A stretch of DNA of 64,000 nt, from positions 1 to 64,000 of the forward strand of contig NZ_CP049905.1 of NCBI RefSeq assembly GCF_011305535.1, given 5' to 3'. The notes beneath the pieces were generated by a model. The model did not search any database, was not told the origin of the DNA, and worked only from the letters and a program-made list of their open reading frames with translations. Positions 19,147-27,337 of this stretch are shown piece by piece (position 1 is the first letter of the stretch; each line of letters opens with the position of its first letter). The translations under genes were made by a program, and so were the position numbers. The stretch is from Diaphorobacter sp. HDW4B. GTDB taxonomy: Bacteria; Pseudomonadota; Gammaproteobacteria; Burkholderiales; Burkholderiaceae_C.

Positions 19147-19240
19147 AGATGAATGGTTTTGGTTGGATCAGAAATCGGGGCATGGCGCTCATACGAGCAC
19201 GCCCCAAGCCAGCGGCCGCCGCGCAAGGGCCGCCCCGCCC

Positions 19241-19308
19241 CGCCGCGCTGGCGGCGTCCCCCTCCCGCGCAGCGAGAGAGGGGGAAGGCGCAAAGCGCCT
19301 CAGGGGGT
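19241..19308. repeat. Comamonadaceae-type intergenic palindromic repeat between sbp and cysT
   Basis: Nested inverted repeats: CCCCCTC...GAG(A)GGGGG, then AGGCGC-AAA-GCGCCT, then AGGGGG. I recognise this as a dispersed intergenic element of Comamonadaceae genomes. It sits just downstream of the sbp stop, where such hairpins often raise the stability of the upstream (binding-protein) mRNA relative to the permease genes. Confidence 0.6.
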
Positions 19309-19314
19309 GATTAC

Positions 19315-20325
19315 TTATTTCCCGGGGGTGTAGATCTTGTCGAACTGACCGCCGTCGTTGAAGTGCACCTTCTGTGCATCGGACAGCGAACCGAAGTACT
19401 TGGCCACAGTGAACTGCTTGATCGGCTTGAACTCGTCGGAGTGCTTCTTCAGCACGGCTTCGGAGCGTGGGCGCAGCGCGTGCTTGGCGGCGATTTCCTG
19501 GCCTTCATCCGAGTACAGATAGTTCAGGTAGGCGGTTGCCAGCTCGCGCGAGCCCTTCTTGTTGACGGTGCGCTCGACCACAGCCACCGGGTTCTCGGCC
19601 ACGATGCTCACCGATGGATAGACCGGATCGACCTTGCCCTTGCCGAATTCGCGGTCCACGGAGACCACTTCGGATTCGAACGTGATCAGCACATCGCCGA
19701 TATTGCGTTGCAGAAAGATGCTGGTCGCATCACGACCGCCCTTGCCCAATACCGGCACGTTCTTGAACAGCTTGCCGACGAACTCGGCGGCTTGCGCATC
19801 CGTGCCGCCCTTTTCACGCACATAGCCCCATGCGGCCAGATAGGCGTAACGGCCATTGCCGCCGGTCTTGGGGTTCACGACCACGACTTTGACATCAGGG
19901 CGGATCAGGTCTTCCCAGTCCTTGATGTTCTTGGGATTGCCATTGCGCACCAGGAACAGCATGGTCGATGTGGTGGGCGATGCGTCGTTGGGGAATTTCT
20001 TGGCCCAGTCCTTGGCCACCACGCCGTTGCTGGCGAGGAAGTCGATGTCGGTGGTGGTGTTGAAGGTCACCACGTCGGCTTCGAGGCCGTCGTTCACGGC
20101 ACGCGCCTGGGCGCTGGAGCCGCCGTGGGCCTGATCGACCTTCACGTCCTTGCCGGTCGTCTTCTTGTAGTGCGCGACGAAGGCTTGGTTGTAGTCCTTG
20201 TAGAACTCACGCGCCACGTCGTAGGAAACGTTCAGGAGCGTGGACGATTGAGCAGCCGCCAGACCGCTGGCTGCAAGAGCAGCCACGGCGATGATGGACT
20301 TGAGCGAGCGGGAGAGAGATGTCAT
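19315..20325 (-). CDS. sbp: Periplasmic sulfate-binding protein
   Basis: 336-residue binding protein with a Sec signal peptide (SIIAVAALAASGLAAAQ). LLNVSYDVAREFYKDYNQAF, QAHGGSSAQARAV and [21 protein letters not shown] are Sbp/CysP family signatures; serine and backbone NH groups of the HGGSSAQ loop bind sulfate. ATG at 20325 is preferred over an in-frame GTG at 20337. It is the first gene of sbp-cysTWA. The upstream region holds a perfect palindrome (20389-20400) that resembles a site ahead of cysI. Confidence 0.94.
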   Translation of the reverse strand: MTSLSRSLKSIIAVAALAASGLAAAQSSTLLNVSYDVAREFYKDYNQAFVAHYKKTTGKDVKVDQAHGGSSAQARAVNDGLEADVVTFNTTTDIDFLASNGVVAKDWAKKFPNDASPTTSTMLFLVRNGNPKNIKDWEDLIRPDVKVVVVNPKTGGNGRYAYLAAWGYVREKGGTDAQAAEFVGKLFKNVPVLGKGGRDATSIFLQRNIGDVLITFESEVVSVDREFGKGKVDPVYPSVSIVAENPVAVVERTVNKKGSRELATAYLNYLYSDEGQEIAAKHALRPRSEAVLKKHSDEFKPIKQFTVAKYFGSLSDAQKVHFNDGGQFDKIYTPGK

Positions 20326-20388
20326 TGTCGATGTCACTGTCTGATTTGATAGTTACATCATTGTGAGGATCGTCTCTTAAAACTCAAA

Positions 20389-20412
20389 AGAATATATTCT
20401 TGTTTAAAAATC
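20389..20412. promoter_or_regulatory. Candidate sulfur-regulon operator upstream of sbp
   Basis: Perfect 12-base palindrome AGAATATATTCT (20389-20400) followed by TGTTTAAAAATC. It lies 64-87 bases upstream of the sbp start in an otherwise A+T-rich stretch. The TATTC-(TT)-GTTT-x-AAATC core recurs upstream of cysI. CysB is the expected binder, but this is inference. Confidence 0.45.
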
Positions 20413-20543
20413 CTGAAAATGCATAAGCAAGCATTGGTGCGGCCTGCAGACGCATTTTCCTTTCCCAACATTTGCCATCGGCGTGGATATTCGGCAGCAG
20501 CCTATCGCCATCAGCACCCGGAACCCCACCCCACACACACGCC

Positions 20544-21455
20544 TCAGGTGATCACCCGGCTGCGCTCCGGCACGGTCTCGCCCAGAAAATCCAGAAAGCT
20601 GCGCACCGCAGGCACCAGCCCGCGCCGCGACGGAAACACCGCATGCACGATCGCCTTGGGCTGGGACCAATCGGGCAGCAAGCGCACCAGACGCCCCGCC
20701 TGCATGTCCTGCTGGCACAGGTAATCAGGCAGCCAGCAGAAGCCCGTTCCCGCCAGCGCTGCAAAGCGCAACACCAGCAGGTCGTCCACCAGATAGCGCG
20801 GATGCAGGACGGCGATTTCCTCCTGCCCATCGGGGCCGAGCAGCCGCATGATGTTGCGCCCCTCGGACGATGGCATGGCGATGCTGCCGAGCTTGGCCAA
20901 ATCCTCCACGGTTTGGGGCGTGCCCTGCCGAATCAGCAGATCGGGGCTGGCCACCAGCAGTTGCACGCCCTCACCCAGCCGCTTGACCACCATGCTGCCG
21001 CTTTCGTCCAGCGACAGCCGCACGCGCAGCGCGATGTCGATGCCCTCTTCCAGCAGATTGACCGGGCGGTTGAGCACCTGCATTTCCACCCGCACCTCGG
21101 GGTTGCGCTCCAGAAAAATGGGCAACAGCTCGCCCACCACCGTCTGCGCCAGCGTCACCGGGCAGGACACGCGCACCGTGCCACGCGGCGAGCCCTTGAC
21201 CTGCGCCACCGCATCGGCGGCGGCCTGCGCCTCTTCGCGCATCGACTGGCAGTGTCGCAGATAGGTCTCGCCCACCTCGGTCAACGAGAGCTTGCGCGTG
21301 GTGCGCTGCAAAAGCCGCACGCCCAACTCCTGCTCCAGCTCCGAAATCCGCCGCGACAGCCGCGACTTCGGAATGCCCAGACTGCGACTGGCCGCCGTGA
21401 AGCCACCGCGCTCCACCACCTCGGCAAAAAACAGCATGTCGTTCAAGTCTTGCAT
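20544..21455 (-). CDS. LysR-family transcriptional regulator
   Basis: 303 residues. The N-terminal LysR helix-turn-helix is clear (DMLFFAEVVERGGFTAASRSLGIPKSRLSRRISELEQELGV), followed by the periplasmic-binding-like effector domain. The IPKSRLSRR recognition helix and GxFxRTTRKLSLTEVG-type linker place it in the broad CrgA/AaeR-like group that often controls quinone or aromatic-compound enzymes. It is divergent from azoR with 191 bases between starts, and regulation of azoR is the obvious hypothesis. Confidence 0.9.
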   Translation of the reverse strand: MQDLNDMLFFAEVVERGGFTAASRSLGIPKSRLSRRISELEQELGVRLLQRTTRKLSLTEVGETYLRHCQSMREEAQAAADAVAQVKGSPRGTVRVSCPVTLAQTVVGELLPIFLERNPEVRVEMQVLNRPVNLLEEGIDIALRVRLSLDESGSMVVKRLGEGVQLLVASPDLLIRQGTPQTVEDLAKLGSIAMPSSEGRNIMRLLGPDGQEEIAVLHPRYLVDDLLVLRFAALAGTGFCWLPDYLCQQDMQAGRLVRLLPDWSQPKAIVHAVFPSRRGLVPAVRSFLDFLGETVPERSRVIT

Positions 21456-21646
21456 GGAAACACCATCATTAGGAATGATTTCAGAACAATCCGTCGCGAT
21501 TATGCCGTCTTATCAAACCATTGTCCCGACCGCACAATTCATCCATCGCCACTCGCAAAACGTGCAGACACCTTCCAGTGAATCAACGAATTGCGGCGGC
21601 TTCCTTCACAACCTGAATTTCAACGAACAACCCAACGGACATCACC

Positions 21647-22282
21647 ATGCAACTGCTCCACATCGACTCCTCCATCACCGGCGCTCAATCGGTCTCCCGC
21701 CAACTCACCCGTCAAATCGTCGACGCCTTCGTGGCCGAACATGAAGACACGCAAGTCAGCTACCTTGATCTGCTGACCAACGCCCCCGCCCACTTCACCG
21801 CTGATGCGATGGCACCTCGCACCGGCCAGACGGAAGGCCTGAGCGAAGCCCAAGTGCGCGAAAACGCCGTCTCCGAAAAGCTGGTCAGCCAGTTCCTCGC
21901 ATCCGACGTGATCGTCATTGGTGCACCGTTCTATAACTTCAGCATCCCCACACAGCTCAAGGCCTGGCTCGACCGCCTTGCCCAACCCGGCCGCACCTTC
22001 CGCTATACCGCCAACGGCCCCGAAGGCCTCGCCAAGGGCAAGACCGTGATCGTCGCATCGACACGCGGCGGCATGTACGCCACCAGCGAGCAAGGTCAGG
22101 CCATGGAACACCAGGAAAGCTACCTGAAGGTCATGTTCGGCTTCTTCGGCATCACCGACGTGCGCTTTGTGCGCGCCGAAGGCTTGGGCATGGGCCCCGA
22201 AGCCAAGGCCAAGGCACTGGCTGACGCCGAAAGCCAGATCGCTGCCGCAGTTGAATTGAACGAAGTGGCCGAAGCCGCTTGA
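21647..22282 (+). CDS. azoR: FMN-dependent NADH-azoreductase (quinone reductase)
   Basis: 211-residue flavodoxin-fold enzyme. [21 protein letters not shown] is the AzoR FMN-phosphate-binding start; [19 protein letters not shown] and STRGGMYA are the flavin contacts; [15 protein letters not shown] is typical of the C-terminal half. It reduces quinones and azo compounds by two-electron NADH chemistry in the cytosol, with a probable role in electrophile defence. Divergent from a LysR regulator; a strong bidirectional terminator follows. Confidence 0.94.
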   Translation: MQLLHIDSSITGAQSVSRQLTRQIVDAFVAEHEDTQVSYLDLLTNAPAHFTADAMAPRTGQTEGLSEAQVRENAVSEKLVSQFLASDVIVIGAPFYNFSIPTQLKAWLDRLAQPGRTFRYTANGPEGLAKGKTVIVASTRGGMYATSEQGQAMEHQESYLKVMFGFFGITDVRFVRAEGLGMGPEAKAKALADAESQIAAAVELNEVAEAA

Positions 22283-22303
22283 TCGCTCCGCGTGTTCCCT
22301 CAT

Positions 22304-22340
22304 AAACGACAAAGGCCGGTTGAACCGGCCTTTGTCGTTT
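22304..22340. terminator. Bidirectional terminator between azoR and helicase gene
   Basis: AAACGACAAAGGCCGGTT (22304-22321) is perfectly complementary to 22323-22340 and is flanked by A- and T-runs, so it can act in both directions for the convergent genes. Confidence 0.92.
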
Positions 22341-22349
22341 TGAAAAAGA

Positions 22350-23645
22350 TCAAGAGTCGCCGTCGCTGTCGCCGCCCTGCTCTTTACCAGCCGCAGCGCG
22401 CAGCTTGTCCTTCTTGCTCATGCGCTTGCCCTTCACGCCACCGTTGTTGCCGTCTTCATGCGGCTGGCGCTCGGGCACTTTTTCGGTCACGGGGTATTGC
22501 GGCAAGGTTTCCAGCGCCACGTCAGTCAGTGCGTTGCGCTTGGCGATCAGTTTCCAGTGCGTTTCGGTCGCCGGGCTCACAAAGCTGATGGCCAGCCCGC
22601 TGGCGCCCGCGCGGCCTGTGCGGCCGATGCGGTGGGTGTACTCGATGGCCGAACGCGGCAGGTCGTAGTTGACGACCAAGGGCAACTCATCCACATGGAT
22701 GCCGCGCGCCGCCAGATCGGTGGTGATCAGCACCTGCCACTGCTTGTTCTTGAACTCGTTCAACACCTGCTGGCGCGCGCCCTGGCTCAGATCGCCGTGG
22801 AACGCCGTGGCGTTGATTTTCTTGTCGTACAGCTTGTTGGCCACATGTTCGGCGCTGTAGCGGCTGGCGACGAACACCAGCATGCGCTGGCCCTTGTACT
22901 GCTCGACCAGTTCGCGCAGCAATGCCGAACGCTTGGCGGCGTCGATAAGGAAAACGCGCTGCTCGATGGTCGCATCCATGCGATGGGTCGATTCGATCTC
23001 GACCTTGGCATGATCAGCGCGCAGCAGGCTCGCCACCAGCTCCTGCACGGAAGGCGGGAACGTGGCGGACAACAACAGCGTCTGGCGCGCAGCGCTTTCC
23101 GGCACCAGCGCGAGCACCTTGTTCAGTTCTTCGGCAAAGCCCAGATCCATCAGCCGGTCGGCCTCGTCCAGCACCAGCGTGCGAATGGTCTTGAGATTCA
23201 GACGGCTGTGCTCCACCACATCGAGCAAACGGCCCGGCGTGGCGATCACCATGTCCGCACCGCCGCGCAGCGCCATCAGTTGGGGGTTGATGGACACGCC
23301 GCCGGTCAGCACCGCCACCTTGGGGCGCTTGCCCAGAGACTCGCCGACCACATAGATCAGCTCGGCCACCTGCGCCGCCAGCTCGCGCGTGGGTACGAGA
23401 ATCAGCGCCTGCGTGTCCCGATGACCTGCGCCGCGCTGCGCCGAATCGCTCAGCATCCAGGCCTGCAGCAGCGGCAGCACATAAGCCGCTGTCTTGCCCG
23501 AACCCGTAGGCGCGCAGGCCTGCAGATCGCGCCCGCCCAGCACCGCAGGAATGGCTTGCTGCTGCACAGCGGTAGGCGCCATCAGGCCACGGGATTGAGC
23601 GGCCTGAGCCAGCGATGGGGCAAGGCCCAGATCAGAAAAGGACAT
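22350..23645 (-). CDS. DEAD-box ATP-dependent RNA helicase, RhlE type
   Basis: 431 residues with the full motif set: FSDLGLAPSL (Q motif), APTGSGKTAAYVLPL (I), PTRELAAQ (Ia), TPGRLLD (Ib), VLDEADRLMD (II, DEAD), LLSATFPP (III, SAT), ITTDLAARGIHVDELPLVVNYDLP (V), and HRIGRTGRAG (VI). The C-terminal tail is basic and low complexity (KGKRMSKKDKLRAAAGKEQGG), as in RhlE-type helicases working on ribosomal RNA. ATG at 23645 (MSFSDLGL) is the natural start; the frame runs 26 codons further. Confidence 0.93.
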   Translation of the reverse strand: MSFSDLGLAPSLAQAAQSRGLMAPTAVQQQAIPAVLGGRDLQACAPTGSGKTAAYVLPLLQAWMLSDSAQRGAGHRDTQALILVPTRELAAQVAELIYVVGESLGKRPKVAVLTGGVSINPQLMALRGGADMVIATPGRLLDVVEHSRLNLKTIRTLVLDEADRLMDLGFAEELNKVLALVPESAARQTLLLSATFPPSVQELVASLLRADHAKVEIESTHRMDATIEQRVFLIDAAKRSALLRELVEQYKGQRMLVFVASRYSAEHVANKLYDKKINATAFHGDLSQGARQQVLNEFKNKQWQVLITTDLAARGIHVDELPLVVNYDLPRSAIEYTHRIGRTGRAGASGLAISFVSPATETHWKLIAKRNALTDVALETLPQYPVTEKVPERQPHEDGNNGGVKGKRMSKKDKLRAAAGKEQGGDSDGDS

Positions 23646-23747
23646 GAAGGGGATGGGGCGGAACGGGCCGCTTGAGAGGAAAAGGCAACCCGCTATTGTC
23701 GGGCCTGCCGCCCCATCGCGCACGGGCCGCCCGAAAACAACCCACGC

Positions 23748-24494
23748 TTACTGCAAACCCAGCATCAAAATCGGAATCAGCAATGCCGTGAGAATCCCGT
23801 TCAAACCCATGGCCAAGGCCGCAAAGCTGCCCGAGACCTGATTGACCTGCAACTCCCGCGCCATGCCGATGGCGTGGGCGGTGAGTCCAATCGCAAAGCC
23901 GCGCGCGGCCGGGTCGGTCACTTTCAATAGGCGAAGCAGCGGATGCGAAATCACCGTGCCGACCACACCCGTGATCACCACCGCCACCGCCGCCAGCGCG
24001 GGCAGGCCGCCAAAGCGCTCGGCCATGGGAATCGCAATCGGCATGGTGGCGGACTTGGGCATGAGCGATGCAATCGTCTGCCAACTTCCGCCCAACGCCC
24101 AGGCAATGCCGATGGCGCTGAGCATGGCGACCAGCGACCCCACCAGCAACGCGATCAGCAGCGGCTTCCAGATGCGCTTGAGGCGATCGAGCTGCGCGAA
24201 CAGCGGAATGGCAATCGCCACCGTGGCGGGGCCGACCCACCAGCTGAGCGGCTTGGTGGCCATGGCATAGGCCTCGTAGCGCACACCACTCAGCCAGAGC
24301 ACCAACATCACCATGGCGGATGTGGTCGCCACCGGAACCAGGATGGGATTGCCGCCAAAGCGTCGATAGAGCTTTTGCGCCAGCAGATACGCGGCAAAGG
24401 TGACGCCGATCCAGAGCACGACGGAAAGCCCAAACCCCGTCCAGCCATTGAATGGCCGTGGTGCATTCGGAAGCATGGTGTAGATGCCGCTCAT
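23748..24494 (-). CDS. LrgB/CidB family membrane protein
   Basis: 248-residue polytopic membrane protein. LPKSATMPIAI-like (MPKSATMPIAIPMAERFGG) and HPLLRLLKVTDPAARGFAIGLTAHAIGMAREL are the LrgB signature. Partner of the LrgA-like protein upstream, with which it overlaps by ATGA. The pair is named for holin-like control of murein hydrolases in Gram-positives; in Proteobacteria, members have been linked to export or uptake of small carboxylates, and which applies here is unknown. Confidence 0.92.
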   Translation of the reverse strand: MSGIYTMLPNAPRPFNGWTGFGLSVVLWIGVTFAAYLLAQKLYRRFGGNPILVPVATTSAMVMLVLWLSGVRYEAYAMATKPLSWWVGPATVAIAIPLFAQLDRLKRIWKPLLIALLVGSLVAMLSAIGIAWALGGSWQTIASLMPKSATMPIAIPMAERFGGLPALAAVAVVITGVVGTVISHPLLRLLKVTDPAARGFAIGLTAHAIGMARELQVNQVSGSFAALAMGLNGILTALLIPILMLGLQ

Positions 24495-24886
24495 GCCTTG
24501 CCCTCCTCTGCCGATTCATCGCCTACCTGTCCTGACTGTCTGTGCAGCAGATGCTGAAGCAGCACCGCCGTCACGCCCAAGGTGATCACTGCACCAGCCA
24601 CTCCGGCCACCAGAAACGGCAACCACTCTTCCCGCACGCGACCAAAGTTGTCGATCAGCCCCACCACCGCTGGCGCGAGCATCAGCATCATGTTGCGCAG
24701 CAGGCCGCCGCTGACCTTGCCCAGCGCCGCAGGCACGCGGCCCAGCGCGAGCAAGCACAGCGTCAAACCCACCAGACCGATGAGCGAACCGGGCACTGGC
24801 AGGCCGAGCGCGCGGACCAGAAAGTCACCCACCAACTGGAAGACGACCAGAACGACAACTGACAGAGCGATGAATAGCAGAGGCAC
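24491..24886 (-). CDS. CidA/LrgA family holin-like membrane protein
   Basis: 131 residues from GTG at 24886, with four hydrophobic helices. FQLVGDFLVRALGLPVPGSLIGLVGL, VSGGLLRNMMLMLAPAVVGLID and FGRVREEWLPFLVAG are CidA/LrgA features. The start is uncertain: the frame is open to a GTG at 24946, but the extra 20 residues come from a purine-repeat tract and neither site has a convincing RBS. Translationally coupled to lrgB (ATGA). Confidence 0.82.
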   Translation of the reverse strand: MPLLFIALSVVVLVVFQLVGDFLVRALGLPVPGSLIGLVGLTLCLLALGRVPAALGKVSGGLLRNMMLMLAPAVVGLIDNFGRVREEWLPFLVAGVAGAVITLGVTAVLLQHLLHRQSGQVGDESAEEGKA

Positions 24887-25365
24887 GTTGGAGCAAGAAA
24901 AAGACGAAAGGACGAAAAAGACGAAAGCGAAGCGAACGGCCACCACGGCGCGGACGCAAAGGGAAATTCAATGGTGAGAGCTTACCCAAGAGCCCAAATC
25001 GGTGCGCTGCAGTGCGAAATCGACCGCAATTGCCGAGAGATGTGCTGAGGCTGTTACATGACTTTCGTCAAAATAGCCAAAGCCCGAACCGAAAATCGCT
25101 GCATTTAGGCGAAGTTGACCGATATTGAAAGCAAGATCGCAACATTCCATTTTCACAAACCCGAACGTCTTGCATCAAGCAGCCAACTTCGGCTAACGCG
25201 ACGACATCTTGGCTGCGAAATAACCGACGTTGGAGCAGATTTTCCAACGCAATTAAATTCACTTGCGAGCAGATTCAGCATGTGTTGAAGGCATTTGCGA
25301 TCCATAGAATGAAAAAGGCATCGCACTCGCCTTTGCGGGGATGCCCTCACCTTTCGCTCCAAACC
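24887..25365. other. Intergenic region upstream of bioM and lrgA
   Basis: About 480 bases with no supported gene. 24895-24927 holds two copies of a GAAAAAGACGAAAG-like unit. 25000-25300 is less GC-rich than its surroundings and should contain the promoter of the biotin cluster. I looked for a BirA-type TTGTAAACC...GGTTTACAA operator and a BioR-type TTATCTATAA site and saw neither. Confidence 0.5.
25228..25249. promoter_or_regulatory. Inverted repeat upstream of the biotin cluster
   Basis: CGTTGGA (25228-25234) and TCCAACG (25243-25249) form a perfect 7-base inverted repeat with an 8-base spacer, 117 bases before the bioM start. It could be an operator or a small hairpin; no known regulator consensus was recognised. 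Confidence 0.3.
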
Positions 25366-26112
25366 ATGCATTCATCCCCTTCGTCCACTTTCGCCACGCC
25401 CAGCCACACTGCAGGCATCACGCTGCAAGATGTGGTGCTCCGCCGTGGGCGCACGCAGGTGTTCGATGGCTTGGGCCTTTCTCTGAATGAACCACGCATC
25501 GGCCTGATTGGCGACAACGGCGCTGGCAAGACCAGCTTGCTGCGCCTGCTGTGCGGACTGGAAGTGCCGCAATCGGGGCGCGTGTGCATTCGTGATACCG
25601 AGATCCAATCCGCCGGACAGGAACGCGCTGCGCTCGTCGGCTTGATGTTCCAGAACCCGGACGACCAGATCATTTTTCCCGTGGTGGTCGAAGAAATCGC
25701 GCTCTCGCTGCGCACCCGTGGCCTGAAAAAAGCCGAAGCGCATCAGGCAGCACGCGCCCTGCTGGCTGATCGAGGTTTGGAGAGCTGGGCCGACCGTGCG
25801 GTGAGCAGCCTGAGCCAAGGCCAGCGCCAGCATGTCTGCTGGCTTGCGCTGCAGGCCGCCAAGCCGCGCGTGCTGCTGCTGGACGAGCCCTTTGCCAGCC
25901 TCGACCTGCCCGGACAGGCCAAACTGGCGCAAGACATTGCCAGCGCCGATCAGCAAGTGCTGGTATCGACCCATTTGCTCTCGCATGTACGTGGCTTCTC
26001 GCGCGTGATCTGGCTCGATCAAGGCCGTGTTCGCTCCGACGGGCCGGGAGCGGAAGTCTGCACTGCCTACGAGGCCGATGTGGCCGCGCGTGCCCACATC
26101 CCGCACAACTGA
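25366..26112 (+). CDS. bioM: Biotin ECF transporter ATPase BioM
   Basis: 248-residue ABC ATPase of the cobalt/energy-coupling type. Walker A GDNGAGKTS near residue 47, Q-loop FQNPDDQIIFPVVVEEIA (the CbiO/EcfA hallmark), signature LSQGQRQH, and Walker [20 protein letters not shown] at 25366 is used; the frame opens 28 codons earlier. It is followed by bioN after nine bases and then bioY, the classic BioMNY biotin uptake system in which BioY binds biotin and BioMN supplies energy coupling. First gene of a six-gene cluster. Confidence 0.93.
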   Translation: MHSSPSSTFATPSHTAGITLQDVVLRRGRTQVFDGLGLSLNEPRIGLIGDNGAGKTSLLRLLCGLEVPQSGRVCIRDTEIQSAGQERAALVGLMFQNPDDQIIFPVVVEEIALSLRTRGLKKAEAHQAARALLADRGLESWADRAVSSLSQGQRQHVCWLALQAAKPRVLLLDEPFASLDLPGQAKLAQDIASADQQVLVSTHLLSHVRGFSRVIWLDQGRVRSDGPGAEVCTAYEADVAARAHIPHN

Positions 26113-26121
26113 AGCACGACC

Positions 26122-26715
26122 ATGGGAAGCCTCTACAGCGACATTCCAACCTGGCTGCACCGCATCGCGGCGGGCCGCAAATTGCTGGCGCTGGCGGTGC
26201 TGGGCGCACTGCTGTTCATCACGCAGTCGCCCATCGTTCTGGCGCTGGCGGCTTGCGCATGCGCTGCGCTCTGGTTCTCGCTGGGTCAGGCCACCACAGG
26301 CGCACGACGGCTGCTGGTTTCGGTGCTGATCGCAGCCTTGCTCGTGGCGGCGTTCCACGTCGTCATGGGTAACTACCGGATTGCCGCTGCCAGCACCTTG
26401 CGGCTGGTGAGCGCCTCGGTGCTGGGGGTTGCATTCACCATCACCACGCGGCCTGCGGATATCGTCGATGTGCTCGAAGGCCTGCTCACGCCGCTGTCGC
26501 GCTTTGGCCTGCATCCCGAACGGTTGGCCCTGCAGATCGCGCTGATGCTGCGCTTCACCGAGCATTTCTTCACCCAGTGGCAAAAGCTCGCCGACGCGTA
26601 TCGCCTGCGCACCGGCAAGCCCGGCGGCCTGCGATTGATCGCGCCGCTTGCCATCCACATGCTGCTTGCCACACGCCGCGTTGCCGACGCGCTGTGGGCA
26701 CGTCTTGGTCATTGA
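26122..26715 (+). CDS. bioN: Biotin ECF transporter transmembrane coupling protein BioN
   Basis: 197-residue membrane protein of the CbiQ/EcfT family, at the short end of the family's length. Hydrophobic helices fill residues about 20-110. The C-terminal half carries the coupling-helix segment RFTEHFFTQWQKLADAYRLRTGKPGG, including the A-R-G-like signature (ADAYRLRTG) that contacts the ATPase. Immediately between bioM and bioY. Start MGSLYSDIPTW. Confidence 0.93.
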   Translation: MGSLYSDIPTWLHRIAAGRKLLALAVLGALLFITQSPIVLALAACACAALWFSLGQATTGARRLLVSVLIAALLVAAFHVVMGNYRIAAASTLRLVSASVLGVAFTITTRPADIVDVLEGLLTPLSRFGLHPERLALQIALMLRFTEHFFTQWQKLADAYRLRTGKPGGLRLIAPLAIHMLLATRRVADALWARLGH

Positions 26716-26728
26716 CAGGAGTCCATTC

Positions 26729-27337
26729 ATGAACACCAACCCCAACCACAAGCCCACCCACACCGTCTCGCGCTCTGCCGCCTCGTCCATGGCGCAGGTC
26801 GCGCTCTTCGCGGCGCTCATGGCCGTGCTCGGACTCATCCCCAAGATCGATCTGCCCATGGGCGTGCCGATCACCGCACAGTCGCTCGGCGTGATGCTCG
26901 CAGGCGTGCTGCTGGGCCCCAAGCGCGGGTTTCAGGCGATGGCACTGTTTCTGCTCGCAGTCGCTGCGGGCCTGCCGCTGCTGTCCGGCGGACGCGGTGG
27001 CATCGGCGTGTTCATGGCCCCGTCTGCGGGCTATCTGATCGGCTACGCACCTGCAGCGCTGATCGCCGGACTCGTCATGCGCGCCATGCCCCAGCGCAGC
27101 CCCATGTGGATTGGCCTCGGCGCATTCGTTGCCGCGCTCGTCGGCGGCCTGCTCGCGCTGCATGCGATGGGCGTTGCCGGGCTCATGCTGATGGCGCACA
27201 TGTCGCTCAAGCAAGCCGTGATCACCACGCTCGCGTTTGTACCGGGCGATCTGATCAAGTGCGTGCTGTGCGCCGTCATCACCCACACCGTGGCGCGTGG
27301 TCTGCCTGATTGGCAGTTTGGTGGTCGCCGTGTCTGA
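26729..27337 (+). CDS. bioY: Biotin transporter substrate-binding (S) component BioY
   Basis: 202-residue S-component with six membrane segments. VPITAQSLGVMLAGVLLGPKRG and GRGGIGVFMAPSAGYLIGYAPAA are the defining BioY motifs, and FVPGDLIKCVLCAVI near the end is also conserved. ATG at 26729 (MNTNPNHK) follows an AGGAG RBS; the upstream 27 in-frame codons overlap bioN. Its stop overlaps the GTG start of the acyl ligase by eight bases, tying transport to the enzymatic half of the cluster. Confidence 0.95.
   Translation: MNTNPNHKPTHTVSRSAASSMAQVALFAALMAVLGLIPKIDLPMGVPITAQSLGVMLAGVLLGPKRGFQAMALFLLAVAAGLPLLSGGRGGIGVFMAPSAGYLIGYAPAALIAGLVMRAMPQRSPMWIGLGAFVAALVGGLLALHAMGVAGLMLMAHMSLKQAVITTLAFVPGDLIKCVLCAVITHTVARGLPDWQFGGRRV

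Noticed and set aside
24947-25365. BirA or BioR operator ahead of bioM
   Set aside because: Searched by eye for TTGTAAACC...GGTTTACAA and for TTATCTATAA-like words; only the unrelated 25228-25249 inverted repeat was found.
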